The notes: generated by a model not told the origin, from the sequence alone. A stretch of 42,111 nucleotides of DNA from Scleroderma bovista (GCA_037178675.1 JAYMGJ010000253.1:1-42111); one strand, 5' to 3'. Counted from the stretch's first letter, positions 18,417-30,600 are shown. Translations and numbers: made by a program.

Positions 18417-21400
18417 ACACAGCGTGACCTGGACATGACACTACGCAACGTGATCGGAGCAATGGTCCCAAAGACCAAACCGCACCCGCACCAGAAACGG
18501 TGGTGGACCAAAGACCTCACCAAACGCGCAGACGAACTCAAGCACCTACGTAAACAGGTGTACAGGTTCAGGGCGTTACCAGAACACATCAGCCACACCC
18601 ACCTAAAGGAGAAAGAGAAGGAACTAGACAAGGAAATCCAGGTGACCAAGGAGATGCATTGGAAAGACTGGCTGGAAGACATGGCAGGTAATGATGTATG
18701 GATCACGAGCAAGTATATCACAAACCCAGGAGGTGACGGAGGGAAGTCACGCATCCCCACCCTCAAAAGTCGGTCTGCAGACGGGAACATAACACTCGCA
18801 GCTACTAACGAAGAGAAAAGTGCCCTCCTGGCGAGCACCCTCTTCCCGCCCCCCCCAGCATCGTCCTCAGTCCCAGATGACTACCAGTACCTAGAACTGA
18901 TAGAAGGCTGGACAGAGATCATGCAAGAACAACTCGCAGCGGCCGTCAACAAACTCAGCCCATACAAAGCACCCGGCCCGGACAGCGTCGCCAACATCGT
19001 GTTCCAGAGATGCCACCAACTATTCGACTACCTCCTCCCCCTTTTCAATGCTGCAATCAAACTACACATGCACTATGACCCGTGGAGAGAATCCATCACC
19101 ATCATACTACGTAAACCTGGCAAGCCCGACTACTCGGTCCCCAAGGCATATCGCCCTATAGCCCTGCTGAACACCACCGCAAAGCTACTGTCTTCCATAG
19201 TCACAGACAGAGTGTCCTACATCCTAGAAGCCCACAATCTGTTGCCGGCCACGCATTTCGGTGGCAGACCCGGACGCACAATGGAAGACTCCCTACACCT
19301 GCTCGAGAGCACGATCCGCAACGCCTGGAGGCAAGGTAAGGTCGTATCTGCTCTGTTTTTAGACATAGAAGGCGCCTTCCCCAATGCGGTCACGGAACGC
19401 CTCCTACATAATCTACGGAAAAAGAGACTCCCAAAAGAGATAGTCGACTACGTCGGAGAGCTACTAAAGAACAGGAAAACGCGACTACGTTTCGATGACC
19501 ACACATCAGAATGGTTTGACATCACGAACGGCATCGGTCAAGGCGACCCATTTTCCATGCTCCTCTACATCGTCTATGACTCAGACCTGGTAACAATAGC
19601 TAAAAATAAAGACGAACTAACTCTCGCCTTCGTAGATGACACCGTACTACTCGCAATAGCCAAATCATTCCAAGACACCCACAGAATCCTGGGCGACATG
19701 TTGGAGAGAGAAGGAGGCGCATACGAATGGTCAGCCGACCACAACTCACGCTTCGAGACCAGCAAGTTCGGCCTAGTCGACTTCACCCTCAGCAAAACCA
19801 AGCCACGCCCCCCCATGACAATCCGCAGAAACGTCATCACACCCACCCCCTTGCACAGATTCCTGGGTGTAATCGTAGACCAGGAACTCCGCTGGAAAGA
19901 ACATGCAGCCTCCGCCCTAGCCAAAGGTGCCAGTTACACAGCGCTACTGAGACGTCTCTCAAGACCAACCCATGGCATCCCAGCAAGACTCATCCGACAA
20001 CTCTACTGCGCCATAGCTATCCCGAAGATGCTCTATGCTGCAAGCGTCTGGATCAAACCATTATTCAGCACGGACTCCGACAACCCACTACAAGGCTCAC
20101 AAGGAATAGCCAAGAAGATGACGCAGGCCCAGAGAATGGCAGCGCTAGTCATCACAGGAGCTATGAGGACCTCCCCAACAGACTCGGTAGAAATCCACGC
20201 CAACCTCCTGCCTATGCCACTACTCCTACAACACCTACTCCACAACGCTGCCCTACGCCTCGCATCAAGACCCCAATTGCATCCACTATACCCGCTAGTC
20301 AAACGCGCTGCCAAGCACAATGTCAAACGCCACAAGACAGCACTACACCACCTCTTCCATGGCCTCAAGATAAACCCGGAAAGAATAGAAACTGTCTCCC
20401 CACACCCTCTCCACCCCATGTCTCTGACCCCATTCATAACAGATATCGCCAGCTCAAAGGAAGAAGCCAAAGTAGACTTCCAAAACTGCACAAGTCATAT
20501 GATGATATTCACAGACGGCTCAAGTCACAACGGCCAAGTAGGAGCCGCAGCAACCCTGTTCATCAACCACAACCACGTCGCCACCCTATGCCAACACCTA
20601 GGCAAAGCAACTGAACACACAGTATTCGAAGCTGAAGCAGTCGGACTTGTCCTCGCAGCCCATCTACTCACCCAAAGGAGAGAAATCACCTTCCCCGCGA
20701 CGATTTTCGCCGACAACCAAGCGGCAATACGCTCTAGCTCCCACCCCACGGCCAAGCCAGGTCATTACCTGCTGATTCACTTCAGGAAGCTAATGAAATG
20801 CCTACAGGACAAAAAGAACGTTGACTGCGAAGCCCTTTCACTTAACTGGATCGCAGGACATGCGGACATCTTAGGCAACGAACTAGCAGACCGTGAAGCA
20901 AAACTGGCAGCAACTAGCTCAACCAACGCATCACCCCGGCACCTACTTCCCAAGATCTTATGCAAGCCCCTCCCGGCAAGCGTCTCAGCAGTCAAGCAAG
21001 ATCATAACGCCAAGTTACAAAACAAATGGCAAAGAATGTGGAAACGGTCACCACGCTACGACCACATGACATCTATAGACCCTTCCCTCCCATCTAAAAC
21101 ATTCATGAAACTGACAAAGTACCTAGGCAAGAAGCACATGTCTATTTATGTTCAACTCAGGATGGGACACATTCCCCTTAACAAGCACCTCTACCACTTC
21201 AAATGCAGCGATACTCCCATGTGTCTGCAATGTAACGACGGACGCCCGGAGTCGGTACACCACTTCCTGTTCGAATGCCCAAGATACGACAGAGAGAGAC
21301 ACGCACTAAGAACCAAGTTAGGCCAAAAGGCGCTATCCACACAATGCCTGCTCGCGGAAAAATGGGCCCAGAGAGCCCTGTTTACCTACATCAATGAAAC

Positions 21401-21458
21401 CAAACGGCTAAAAGCCACATTTGGTGAAATCTCCCTGCCACCAGAAAAACCTGACTGA
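18417..21458 (+). pseudogene. LINE-2 ORF2, reverse transcriptase and RNase H part
   Basis: About 1014 codons are open without a break. A linker (PKTKPHPHQKRWWTKDLTKR) precedes the reverse transcriptase: LRKPGKPDYSVPKAYRPIAL, FGGRPG, FLDIEGAFPNAV with its first aspartate, GQGDPFSMLLY and the active-site box FVDD (near 19628). RNase H follows with FTDGSSHNGQVGAAAT (20508), EAEAVGLVLAAHLL, FADNQAAI and WIAGHADILGNELADREAK, so the D-E-D-D residues are present. A C-terminal zinc-binding block CLQCNDGRPESVHHFLFEC closes the protein. The endonuclease half is at 9790-10053 and incomplete, so the ORF cannot work as it stands. The upstream ~15 codons of the open frame come from the LTR. Confidence 0.88.
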
Positions 21459-22039
21459 CACTTGTCTATGCCGTAGCCCCATGCATATGTACACACCATG
21501 CCGCACCCCTCATCATCAAGACAGAAGTGGCAAACAACAAGTAGACACAAACACGTAAGAAGTCAAGAAGGTACAAACCCTCGTAATACCAAAGGGAAAG
21601 CGGTCAACTCCGCAACAAGCCCACCGCAAACGCAGTCACCACCTGCTACTGTTACCGCCTACAAGCCACATTCCGTGTAGACACCCTGCAAACCCACGCA
21701 ATACAGTTAGCACCAGACTACGTTACTTGCATCCTTGTCCTCCCGCTGGTCCTGCTCGCCTCTACAGAGGCAGCCGAGATCGTGTCAGTAAAGACCAAAG
21801 CTATCCCAATACACTATACACCCCTCCCCCCCCCAAAGTCAGGACGGCGCGTCTAAAACGTGCGGCGGGAACGAAGCGGACCACTGGGGGACCTTACGTC
21901 CTGGCCAGTGGGGCATTCGCGCATCCGGGGATTGGGTGTTAGGCCACAGGGGGCCTTACGATAGATCCTAGCCAGTAGAGTGCAATATGAGGCACAATGC
22001 CTCGACGCACTATAATTTGACTCAAAAAAAAAAAAAAAA
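21459..22039 (+). other. LINE-2 3' UTR and poly-A tract
   Basis: About 565 bp of non-coding sequence followed by 16 A residues (22024-22039). Near the end, GAGGCACAATGCCTC (about 21988-22002) forms a 6-bp stem with a 3-nt loop, the kind of structure that can be recognised by a LINE reverse transcriptase. A CCCCTCCCCCCCCC-like homopolymer lies at ~21822. Confidence 0.75.
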
Positions 22040-22052
22040 TCTATGGAGGTCA
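22038..22052 (+). repeat. Right target-site duplication of LINE-2
   Basis: AATCTATGGAGGTCA, identical to 7635-7649. The oxidase coding sequence continues directly after it (GTC ACT GAG ATC CTC, compared with GTC GCC GAG in copies B and C). Confidence 0.93.
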
Positions 22053-22559
22053 CTGAGATCCTCGTTGACTGCGAGGGGAGCATTATGTGGGTCCACTCAC
22101 GCCCCTACATACCCAACATTGACGACTGCTTTGCAGTATGGTAGCAGGTGGAAAAGTAAATGAAATTGATCCTGAATCAGCAGGGATCAATCCAGCATGG
22201 AGGGATGCTGTGGTAGAAGTAGGGTGTGGTGTATTTTGGGACGAAGGCACCTCATCGACAGCCATAGAAGGGTTGATTTCCCAACTCAATGCGTGGACTA
22301 GCTCTTTGAGCCAGGGCGCACCAAATGATGCTGCCTACTTCAACGAGGTAAGGTCCAACATGTGATCCTTTTGCATTTACTGATTAGTGTGCTTCGACAA
22401 GGCGTCCTTGTTTGAGATGGACTGGCAAACCACGTTTTTCGGGTCTCATTATTCTCAACTAAAGGCCATAAAGGACAAATATGATCCGAACTGTCTCTTC
22501 GTAGTTGCTGAGGGAGTAGGTTCCGAAGAGTGGAACAAGGAGCTTACATGCCGTTTGTA
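22053..22559 (+). pseudogene. Berberine-bridge-like FAD oxidase copy A, 3' part
   Basis: Continues the frame broken at 7649. It holds the end of exon 4 (TEILVDCEGSI), the intron GTGGGT...TTGCAG, then exon 5 with VAGGKVNEIDPESAGINPAW and an exon 5 donor GTAAGG, and the last exon, ending in GVGSEEWNKELTC and a TAG stop at 22557-22559. The splice sites match copy C. It has no promoter of its own. Downstream sequence to 22638 aligns with the tail of copy B after 31287. Confidence 0.87.
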
Positions 22560-22759
22560 GTCCACATATCATGTTTATGCGCCTTAGTGGTCCTATCACT
22601 GCTGAGGTGAGCAGTCATTAATCGAACTCCTGCTCTTGTTACCTTGTTTAACAAGGTCCCTGTGTGTACTGTATGCGGCCCCGATCTTAGGAGAGGGGCG
22701 TCCGACGGACACGACAAACAGATTTGATCGCCCGGGATACCTCTCTTCGCACACAGACT
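22560..22759. other. Oxidase copy A 3' flank
   Basis: No gene. The segment ACTGCTGAGGTGAGCAG...CTGCTCTTG (22598-22637) recurs at 31349-31391 after the copy B tail and identifies the common 3' flank of the repeated block. Confidence 0.5.
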
Positions 22760-23298
22760 ACACTACCCCCCTTCGGAGGGTAGTCTGGGCACCTGCGTCA
22801 GCAGAATCCTTGCTCGCGAATGGAAATCCAAGTTGTAACAACTGAAGGGTATCAAAAAGTTCACAAGTTGTAGAGTAAGTCAAGTGAATCATACCGTTCC
22901 AAAGAAGGTAAACATTTCCGGCTGCATCTTTCTTCACCTTGAAGCTTTGAAGACTCATGTAAGCTCGTGTACTCCCAACCATGTTGACTCCTGCAGGCTT
23001 ATCCACAACCTTCCAAGTCCCATGGCCTTCAGCTGACTTAATCGCCGTGAATGCCTCTGGAATCCCACTTTGGCCAGTCAGGACACTTTTCCACACTCCT
23101 TGGTTCAAGGATAATCGTTTCAGCGACTGCAGTAGACATCTCCAACTCTGCTACAAGGTCACCTAGAGTGCTTCCATCGTATTTCAACGCATTTTCGTCA
23201 AGGAATGGTGCTTGGACACCAGGAGGTAAGCCAGGTCGAGAATTGAGGCCAGTTGCTGATCCTACACCAGCTGGGATGTCAGCTTTTAACAGCGGCAC
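22760..23298 (-). mobile_element. Copia-type retrotransposon polyprotein fragment
   Basis: Minus-strand text in two frames gives ADIPAGVGSATGLNSRPGLP, ILEPRSVEKCPDWPKW, then HGTWKVVDKPAGVNMVGS and SFKVKKDAAGNVYLLWNG. Copia polyproteins have this run between integrase and reverse transcriptase, of the form EP.t..EA...pdW..W..A...E...L...gTW.lV..P.g.n.vgskWvfk.KkdA.G.v. The fragment has a frameshift near 23060-23100 and no LTRs beside it. A GC-rich hairpin (CTACCCCCCTTCGGAGGGTAG, ~22764-22784) sits at its far end. It replaces the part of block B that would correspond to sequence left of 34830 in block C. Confidence 0.65.
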
Positions 23299-23576
23299 TA
23301 TGCGGCTGCATCAAGACATTCACGAAATGGCCTATCAATCCATACTAGTTCTATTCAGTGCCGTGTGAAGCAGCATGGAGCAGGGCACAGCTCCCAATTC
23401 ACATAACAATCAGAATGATCAGAATATGTACTAGTGGTCTTTATGTCAGTGATTTCATTTCTGGGCATGTATACCTAATTACGGCATTGCACAGTCTACA
23501 GGAAAAGGCGCAGCGCTAGTACACCGACTAGTAATCAATCTTGCGCCTAAGTACCGCCTTTGGCACATCTGAAATC

Positions 23577-23583
23577 TATATAA
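23577..23583 (+). promoter_or_regulatory. TATA box of oxidase copy B
   Basis: TATATAA 75 bp before the ATG at 23652, within a promoter (about 23300-23650) that aligns with 34830-35195 of copy C. Confidence 0.55.
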
Positions 23584-23651
23584 CATGTCTCCCGGGTACG
23601 TGGACTAGCATCAACATACAGCATTAGTGACGTCAAATCCTATCACCAGTG

Positions 23652-24683
23652 ATGTTAAACAGTTTCACTGCCCTGTCTGTCTTTGCCTTAGGGGAGTTCG
23701 CTCACACCTCTGGGTGCCTCTGTACATATGGCGATCCCTGCTGGCCAGATGCAGCGACATTTGCTCAACTTGAATCCCAGGTTTCTCAACCCCTCATCTA
23801 CCCTATTCCCACTGCCTCTGCTTGCTATCCTACTTTGAACCCGTCTGGAAATTGTTCAGAAGTCATCCAAAACTGGACAGATGATATTTGGCGTTCCTCG
23901 ATTCCCGGCTCAATGCAATTCCCCAATTTCGAAACTTTCGAGTTCAAAAATGGTACCATAAGTGCTTGCTATCTCAACACGTCTCTTGAAGTCCCTTGCG
24001 AGCAAGGAAATGTACCACATACAACCTTGGACTGAATACTTACAGTCACCAGGTATATCCTCAGTGGCAGAAATGTCCCCGATTCCTTCGTGGTATGAAT
24101 GGTATATGGGCCAGTTCAATATTTCTGGCGGGACCGGTGTGGATATGTTTCTTACCACTCATCTTCTCTCCCGAGACATGACCGCAAATCAATCTATGGA
24201 GGTCGCCGAGATCCTCGTTGACTGCAAGGGGGGCATTATGTGGGTCCACTCACGCCCCTACATACCCAACATTGACGACTGTTTTGCAGTATGGTAGCAG
24301 GTGGAAAAGTAAATGAAATTGATCCTGAATCAGCGGGGATCAATCCAGCATGGAGGAATGCTGTGGTAGAAGTAGGGTGTTATGTATCTTGGGACGAAGG
24401 CACCTCATCGACAGCCATAAAAGGGTTGATTTTCCAACTCAATGCGTGGACTAGTTCTTTGAGCCAGGCCGCACCAAATGATGCAGCCTACTTCAACGAG
24501 GTAAGGTCCAACATGTGATCCTTTGCATTTACTGATTAGCGTGGTTCGACAAGGCGTCCTTGTTTGAGATGGACTGGCAAACCACATTTTTCGGGTCTCA
24601 TTATTCTCAACTAAAGGCCATAAAGGACAAATATGATCCAAACCGTCTCTTCGTAGTTGCTGAGGGAGTAGGCTCCGAAGAGT
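23652..24683 (+). pseudogene. Berberine-bridge-like FAD oxidase copy B, internally deleted and split
   Basis: Exon 1 starts normally with a signal peptide (MLNSFTALSVFALGEFAHTS) and runs to CEQGNVP. At about 24018 it jumps to the exon 4 sequence IQPWTEYLQSPG, losing roughly 900 bp, which includes the FAD-attachment histidine segment and the GGGH region. The join has only a CA microhomology. Exon 4, intron 4, exon 5 and intron 5 then follow as in copy C. The last exon stops after GVGSEE at about 24683, where unrelated sequence starts; its last codons reappear at 31287. The copy cannot make a working enzyme. Confidence 0.88.
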
Positions 24684-24699
24684 GCATCAGCAAAATGAC

Positions 24700-25000
24700 A
24701 TATGTCTTGGAGTGTCTGGGACAGACAGTGTCAGACATGTCAGACACATCAGGTGTCACAGATTTGTGTCTGAACTCAGGCATGTTCCTTTCTGGGTCAG
24801 GCATCATTGTCTGGCATCTGTCTGGTCACAGTCTATTCAGTCTGCACCAGACAGCAGCCAGATACACACCAGACACACCTTCCAGATTCTTCCCAGCCTC
24901 TCCCATCTGTTCAGCCCTCATCAGACAACAGCCAGATACACCACAGACACATATTACAGGCTCCTCAGCAGGCCTCAGATCACACCAGACACAAGTAATT
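24700..25000 (+). repeat. CAGACA/TGTCTG-rich segment
   Basis: Short boxes TGTCTG, CAGACA and CCAGATACAC recur in both orientations. One longer unit, CAGACArCAGCCAGATACAC followed by CAGACACA, occurs at 24848-24880 and 24923-24953. No gene is present from 24700 to 25228. It could be a subterminal binding-site region of the Plavaka element or part of another element's terminal repeat. Confidence 0.5.
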
Positions 25001-25228
25001 CAAACATATAATTGGGCTGCTCATAGGTATAATTGGTACTGTAGAACATGCACTACAATCCAGCTTCCAACTTTGTGGAAGGCAGCCAAGTCACATCTGC
25101 CACGCCATCTGACTGAGCAAAACAATGGTCATCAGTTCTTAGCCAATTTCCATCAACAAGGTTGCAAATAATACCTCCAATTCAAATTACTCCATCTGCT
25201 ACACCACCGTCCGACTGAGAATTGTTTG

Positions 25229-27496
25229 TTAGTTAACCTCCAGCAATGACACTGTAGAGTATACCTCTGGTTCAATGTCGGAGGATACCATAATTTGGGC
25301 ACAGTCGTCTCCGTATGCTTCCACGGCCTCAGTGCCCGTGGTAGTGTGGATGTTATTCCCAGTCAGGCGACGATGGCCCCCGCAGTATGGCCGTGCTGCG
25401 GCGATGATCTGGTTGTATTTCTTGATGTGTACCTTACAAACGGACTCGACATAATACATTGTTTTGGTGCCCCAATGCATATCCGAGAATGTCAGATCGC
25501 CCTTCTTTGAACTTTCTTCTTTGTGACCCGAGCGATACAGGTGCAACGCCCGCTCAACCTGGATGACTTTGTCAGTAACAGGCCCTGCCATCATAATTTA
25601 CGCCAACTGTACCGCCGTTACCGTGAGTACAAGCGCACCAAAAGGAGGGGTGGCAGTGAATCCTTCATAGAGTTCCGGATTGTTCTCGATTGGGACAAGA
25701 GCCGTTAGATGAGTTGCAAACATCTGCAAGATGAATGGGGAGAGAAATGACTTGGACATCTATGGAAGTAACGTCAACAGATTGCCATGTTTACGAACAC
25801 CACGCACCTGAATAGTGCCTATGTCATCAAGGACCTCGACACAGCCGTACATAAACGGTAGTCCAGGGCTCAATGCTGATTCAACATACTCTTTGCGGAC
25901 CTCAGGGTCCTTGTACATGGCGTCCGCGGCCCAGTGAGCCTCAACAGCGTCTAATGCAGCCTTACCGAACTGTGTGCGCCAATCATAAATCTTTTGCATG
26001 CACTATTAAATCAGATGTGATGGAATGTAAGGACAGTTGTAGGTAGTGGCGACGGATCACTACTTACCAGACGGTAGACCTTGTCATCATCCTCGCTGAA
26101 TTTGTGTGGCCAGTCCCGCATCACACCATCCCATATTATTTGCATCGGGTGTGCCAGTCCCTCGGTGACCCAGGGGTTCTCCAAGGAGCCGACATATTTC
26201 CGCAATATAGGCACAAAGCACGTTGTGAACGTCTGCACAGAGCCAGCAGGTAGATCATTATTCGAAGGAGCTTGACGGGACTTGGTTGACATAACCGCAT
26301 TAGTGATGATCACGGACCGTTGAAGGCGTTGTTGTGGTGCATTCGGTATGACCCTCATGGCAGACTACAGTGAAAGTGCGCGAGTATCGGTCATGAGGGA
26401 AGAGGTCATGAGGGTCATACGCACCGTAGCCCTTGGTTTTGCTGACTTCAAGACTGGTTGGCCGGTACTCTGCATAGGCGCCACGGACGAGTCTGAAGAT
26501 GGCCCGAAACCATCGTCTGCGTCAGTACGCAAACCTCCACCAGTATACGGTGTGGGAGTGATGGGTGAGCCCCGATAGGTCAGACCTGAAGATGCAGTCA
26601 AAGGGTCGGGAGTTTGGGATGGTGTTGGTCCCCGGGTCACCTTGGCTTGTCCATTGTTGGGATGGAAGCCGGTTCTAAGGCCACTTGGCGTGCGATTGAC
26701 CGCTGGTTGAGTACCGCGCCTGGTTCCTTCTAAATGTTGCTTTTTGAGAGTCCTGTCACCGCCAGTGCTTCCATTCTAATAGTTAATAGCCAATAGAAAT
26801 CCCACCAAGCTCAAACTTACCTTGGCAGAGATCGTTTGTCTGAGAGAGCCTCGCGGGCTCGTTTGCCTCCGCTGGCAGCAGGTGTTGCAGGGTAATTGAA
26901 GTCGCGGCGTGCTTGCGTAATAGCCTCTCGTGTAGGCTTTGGTAAACCCTTTGTTCTCCTTTTGGAACTGATAGCTTCTGGCACAAGGTCTGGGCGCCTA
27001 CTATCACTCTCATTCCCTCCCTCATCTTCCCCAGGCTCGAACTCTGAACCACTTGGAGTCGAGACACCGTCTGGCACTATGAATACAAGTAAGTCTAGCA
27101 TTTATTTTTCACCAAGCCGCAATAGCACTCACCGTTCACCAACGTTTCTTCCTCATCAACAGCTTGACCTTCGTCTTCGAGATCGTCATCCACTTCTTGG
27201 CTCGATCCTTTGCTTTGCAGCGGCTGGGTCACCTTCCTCGGGAAGCTTAAGTTGGGTTTTTTGAATCGTTGAGTCTGATCTGACACCATCATTGCCAGAT
27301 CGTGTTCGATACTAGCAACACGCTGGATTCCAGCCTGAATCGCAAGTGCCTGCTGCGAATTTTCAATTACCTTGGCTGCCTTCTCAGCCTGTACAACGTC
27401 TGTGGGACATCGAGCTGCAGGTAAGTCGGGCCTACCAGGATGAGCATTTTTATTGGTTGATCGCGTGCTGATAGTGCGGGTTGGCTGGCTTGCCAT
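25229..27496 (-). CDS. Plavaka-associated partner protein, seven exons, intact
   Basis: Exons 27496-27133, 27076-26821, 26767-26425, 26364-26068, 26002-25808, 25759-25613 and 25558-25229 join in frame to 643 residues. All six introns are 48-65 nt with GT..AG borders. The N-terminal half is polar and low-complexity, with an acidic patch (DDDLEDEGQAVDEEE) and Arg/Lys-rich text. The C-terminal half is a folded helical domain: NPWVTEGLAHPMQIIWDGVM, then IYDWRTQFGKAALDAVEAHW, FGALVLTVTAVERALHLYRS and DLTFSDMHWGTKTMYYVESV. From memory, proteins with this FSD..WG..T ending occur next to Plavaka transposases in many mushroom genomes; their function is unknown. It starts 178 bp from the transposase start on the opposite strand. 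No inactivating change is seen. Confidence 0.72.
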
Positions 27497-27674
27497 GTCG
27501 GCGATATGCGACTATGAGGTATGTTGGGGATACCAAGTCGTCTCCGTGTTTGTTTGTTTTTTTTTCTCCCTCAGCCACTGTAGGTTTAAACTGCACAGTT
27601 CATATATGACATCTCTACTCCGAATGACAGCCTAGATGGCGCGGCCTGCTGGGCGATAAACAAGTGCAATCCCC
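27497..27674. promoter_or_regulatory. Presumed bidirectional promoter of the Plavaka gene pair
   Basis: 178 bp between divergent start codons, with a T-rich tract at 27556-27567. No clear TATA box. The assignment rests on gene arrangement. Confidence 0.4.
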
Positions 27675-30600
27675 ATGCCTCGCCGCCCACCAGAACGCCC
27701 GTTTGGCCACAGAGTCTTTGTCTGTGGTGTCAACAGCTGCGCCAAGTCGTGTTCGACTCGGGGTGGTGTGAAACGGCACATACAAAGGCGGCACCCCACT
27801 GCTGGGATTTGTCCGCAACCGGCCGTCCGTCTCGAAGCGGTTGAACCATATCAAGACTACGACTTCCCAGATGGCATGGATCCCCCCGGGCCGGATGAAC
27901 CCAACATAGGTGCTGGGCAACATCCTCGAGGTCGGAACGTGAGCTATCACCCCTTACTTGACGGTACATTTAATTTTGTCGACACACCCAATACAAGGGC
28001 TTACCATTGCCATGTAGGAACTCCGTGCGATCGTGCTGGACATTATTTGCCACCCGGCTCTCCACCATCTCCGAACCCAAGTCCCCTTCCAGACGACTAC
28101 AGTCCCTATGAGAGTAGGGCGGCCTTCCAACTGGCTGAATTCCTGTACAGTCGTGAACAGATGTCAGCTGCGAAGATCGACGACTTGCTGGCCATCATGG
28201 CTGCGATGTATGACAAGGATCCGCCTTTTCACTCACACAAGGATATGTACGATACGATCGACGCTACAATGCATGGTGACTCCCCTTGGCAATCGTTCTC
28301 CGTGACGTATTCGGGTGCAATGCCTGATGGTGAACCCCCTTCTTGGATGACTGCTGAGTACGACGTATGGTACCGCAATCCAAAGGTGGTGCTTGAGCAC
28401 CAGCTTGCAAACCCCGACTTCAAAGGCGAGATTGATTATGCCGCCAAAGTCGTCGTCGACGAAGATGGGAAATGTGAAGTGTGCGACTTGATGTCTGGCC
28501 AGTGGGCGTTCGAACAGTCAGTAAGTAGTTCCTGTCTAATTGCCATTCAAGTGGTTGACACCAAATTTACTGCGCTCAGGACATGATTGCGAAGGATGCT
28601 GGCACGCATGGCACAATGTTTGTGCCGGTAGTCCTCGGCAGTGACAAGACTACGGTATCGGTTGCGACAGGGAACACAGAATATTACCCGCTTTATATCT
28701 CACTTGGCAACATACACAACAATGTCCGCCGGGCACACCGTGATGCCGTCACAATTCTCGCATTTCTCGCCATTCCCAAGAGTCAGTATGTCTATTGTTC
28801 TATCACTTTTTTTTTCCATTCCATACTCATCTGTTCGAATGTAGCTGATGAGGCACACAAAAATGATCTTGCATTCCACCGTTTTCGCCGCCAGCTCTTC
28901 CATAGTTCCATTGCGGCTGTGTTGGACTCACTGAAGCCGCACATGACTGTGCCTACGGTCACGTTGTGTCCAGATGGGCATTTTCGTCGGGTTATATATG
29001 GACTTGGCCCCTACATCGCCAACTATCCTGAACAGGTGTTGTTGACAGGTGTAGTGCAAGGTTGGTGTCCACGGTAAGTCAGCGTGTTGCTCTATTCGAT
29101 TGAACTTACCATCTGCATCAGGTGCACTGCCCGCAACAATAACTTGGATGGCGGCGGTGGCCATCGGTCCCACGAACTTACTGAGGCGCTTCTTGATGTC
29201 CTTGACCCCCAAACGCTATCAAACGACTATGGCATCATCCATGACATTGTGGTGCATGGGTTCGCTTCTTGCTTCTCTTTCCAGCCTAGCTCACCAGAAT
29301 CTACTAGCCTTTTACTTCGGACTTCCCCCGCGCAGACATCCATGAACTTATCGCGCCCTGCTTCATCAATTGATTAAGGGCACATTCAAAGACCATGTCG
29401 TCACCTGGATCAATGATTACTTGGAGCTCGAGCACGGAAAACAGCATGCCAGTGAAATTATTGCAGACATTGACCGCAGGTAAGTGATCATAATCTGCAG
29501 CCAACCTCACTGAAGCATGCATTAGGATTGCTGCCGCACCGCCGTTTCCTGCGCTGCGCCGTTTTCCGGAAGGCCACAGGTTCAAACAGTGGACCGGTGA
29601 TGATTCGAAGGCACTAATGAAGGTAAGTGATCGTGCACATATCAAATAAGTATATCTCTGATATTGTGGATGGTGAGGTATACTTGCCAGCCATAGCTGG
29701 TAGAGTTTAAAAGTCCAGTCCATAGGACCGCAAAAAGACCAGAAACTGGACTGGACTGGACTGGTCGCAACTGGACTGCAGTTGCCAGTTGCCTACTTTT
29801 GAGAATGATGAAAAAGACTGGTTGCAACCGGTTGCAACCGCATTATGTAAGCAATACATATATGGTATAAAAACCCCTATATTACAGGCTAATTTTGGCC
29901 TGCAGTGGGTCTTAAGGGGTGTAAAACTGATCTTTTTGGATGAAATATGGCACAAATAAATATATAATGACTTGTATATAATTACTACAGTCTATAAATA
30001 GTATTTAGATGCTATCTGACACACCTTTGATGTGAAAAACATCAATAAAATGCAAAAAAACCGGTTTTTTAGTGGTTTGGACTGGTTTTTTTAGCAGTTT
30101 TGGACCGGTCTTTTTGAAAACCAGTTGCAACCACTTTGGACCAGTCTTTAAGCGGTCCATGAACCATTCCCAGGCTTCCAAAAGCGGTCCAGTCCGGTCC
30201 TCTTCCAAAAAAGGCAAAAAAACCGGACTGGACTTTTAAACTCTAATAGCTGGCCATGTGCCCCCAGGCATGGTGCGTGCGCTGAGCGCACTGTTAGATT
30301 TCTGTTATTTGGTCCGGCACTCCATCCTTAATGAAGCAACGCTGGATGCAATCAACGCAGCTGTGCATCGCTTCCATCAAGAACGTGCCATTTTTATAAC
30401 GACTGGCGTACGAGTGCACTTATCCCTCCCGCGTCAACATGCCATGGTTCACTACCGTGAACTGATTGAATTATTTGGCGCGCCCAACGGGTTGTGCTCA
30501 TCAATTACAGAGTCGAAGCACATCAGGGCCGTGAAGGAACCATGGCGACGCTCCAACAGATTCAATGCGCTCGGACAGATGCTGGTCGCCAATCAACGCC

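Larger units (their letters stand above)
7650..22037 (+). mobile_element. LINE-2: full-length Tad-like non-LTR retrotransposon with nested insertions
   Basis: The element lies between 15-bp target-site duplications in oxidase copy A and ends in a run of 16 A. Its own parts are a 5' leader (7650-8029), ORF1 (8030-9793), the first ~88 codons of ORF2 (9790-~10053), the reverse transcriptase/RNase H part of ORF2 (about 18417-21458) and a 3' UTR (21459-22023). About 8.4 kb of other elements lies inside ORF2. Because the two ORF2 parts do not abut (roughly 250 endonuclease codons are missing), a deletion accompanied or followed the nested insertions. Confidence 0.9.
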
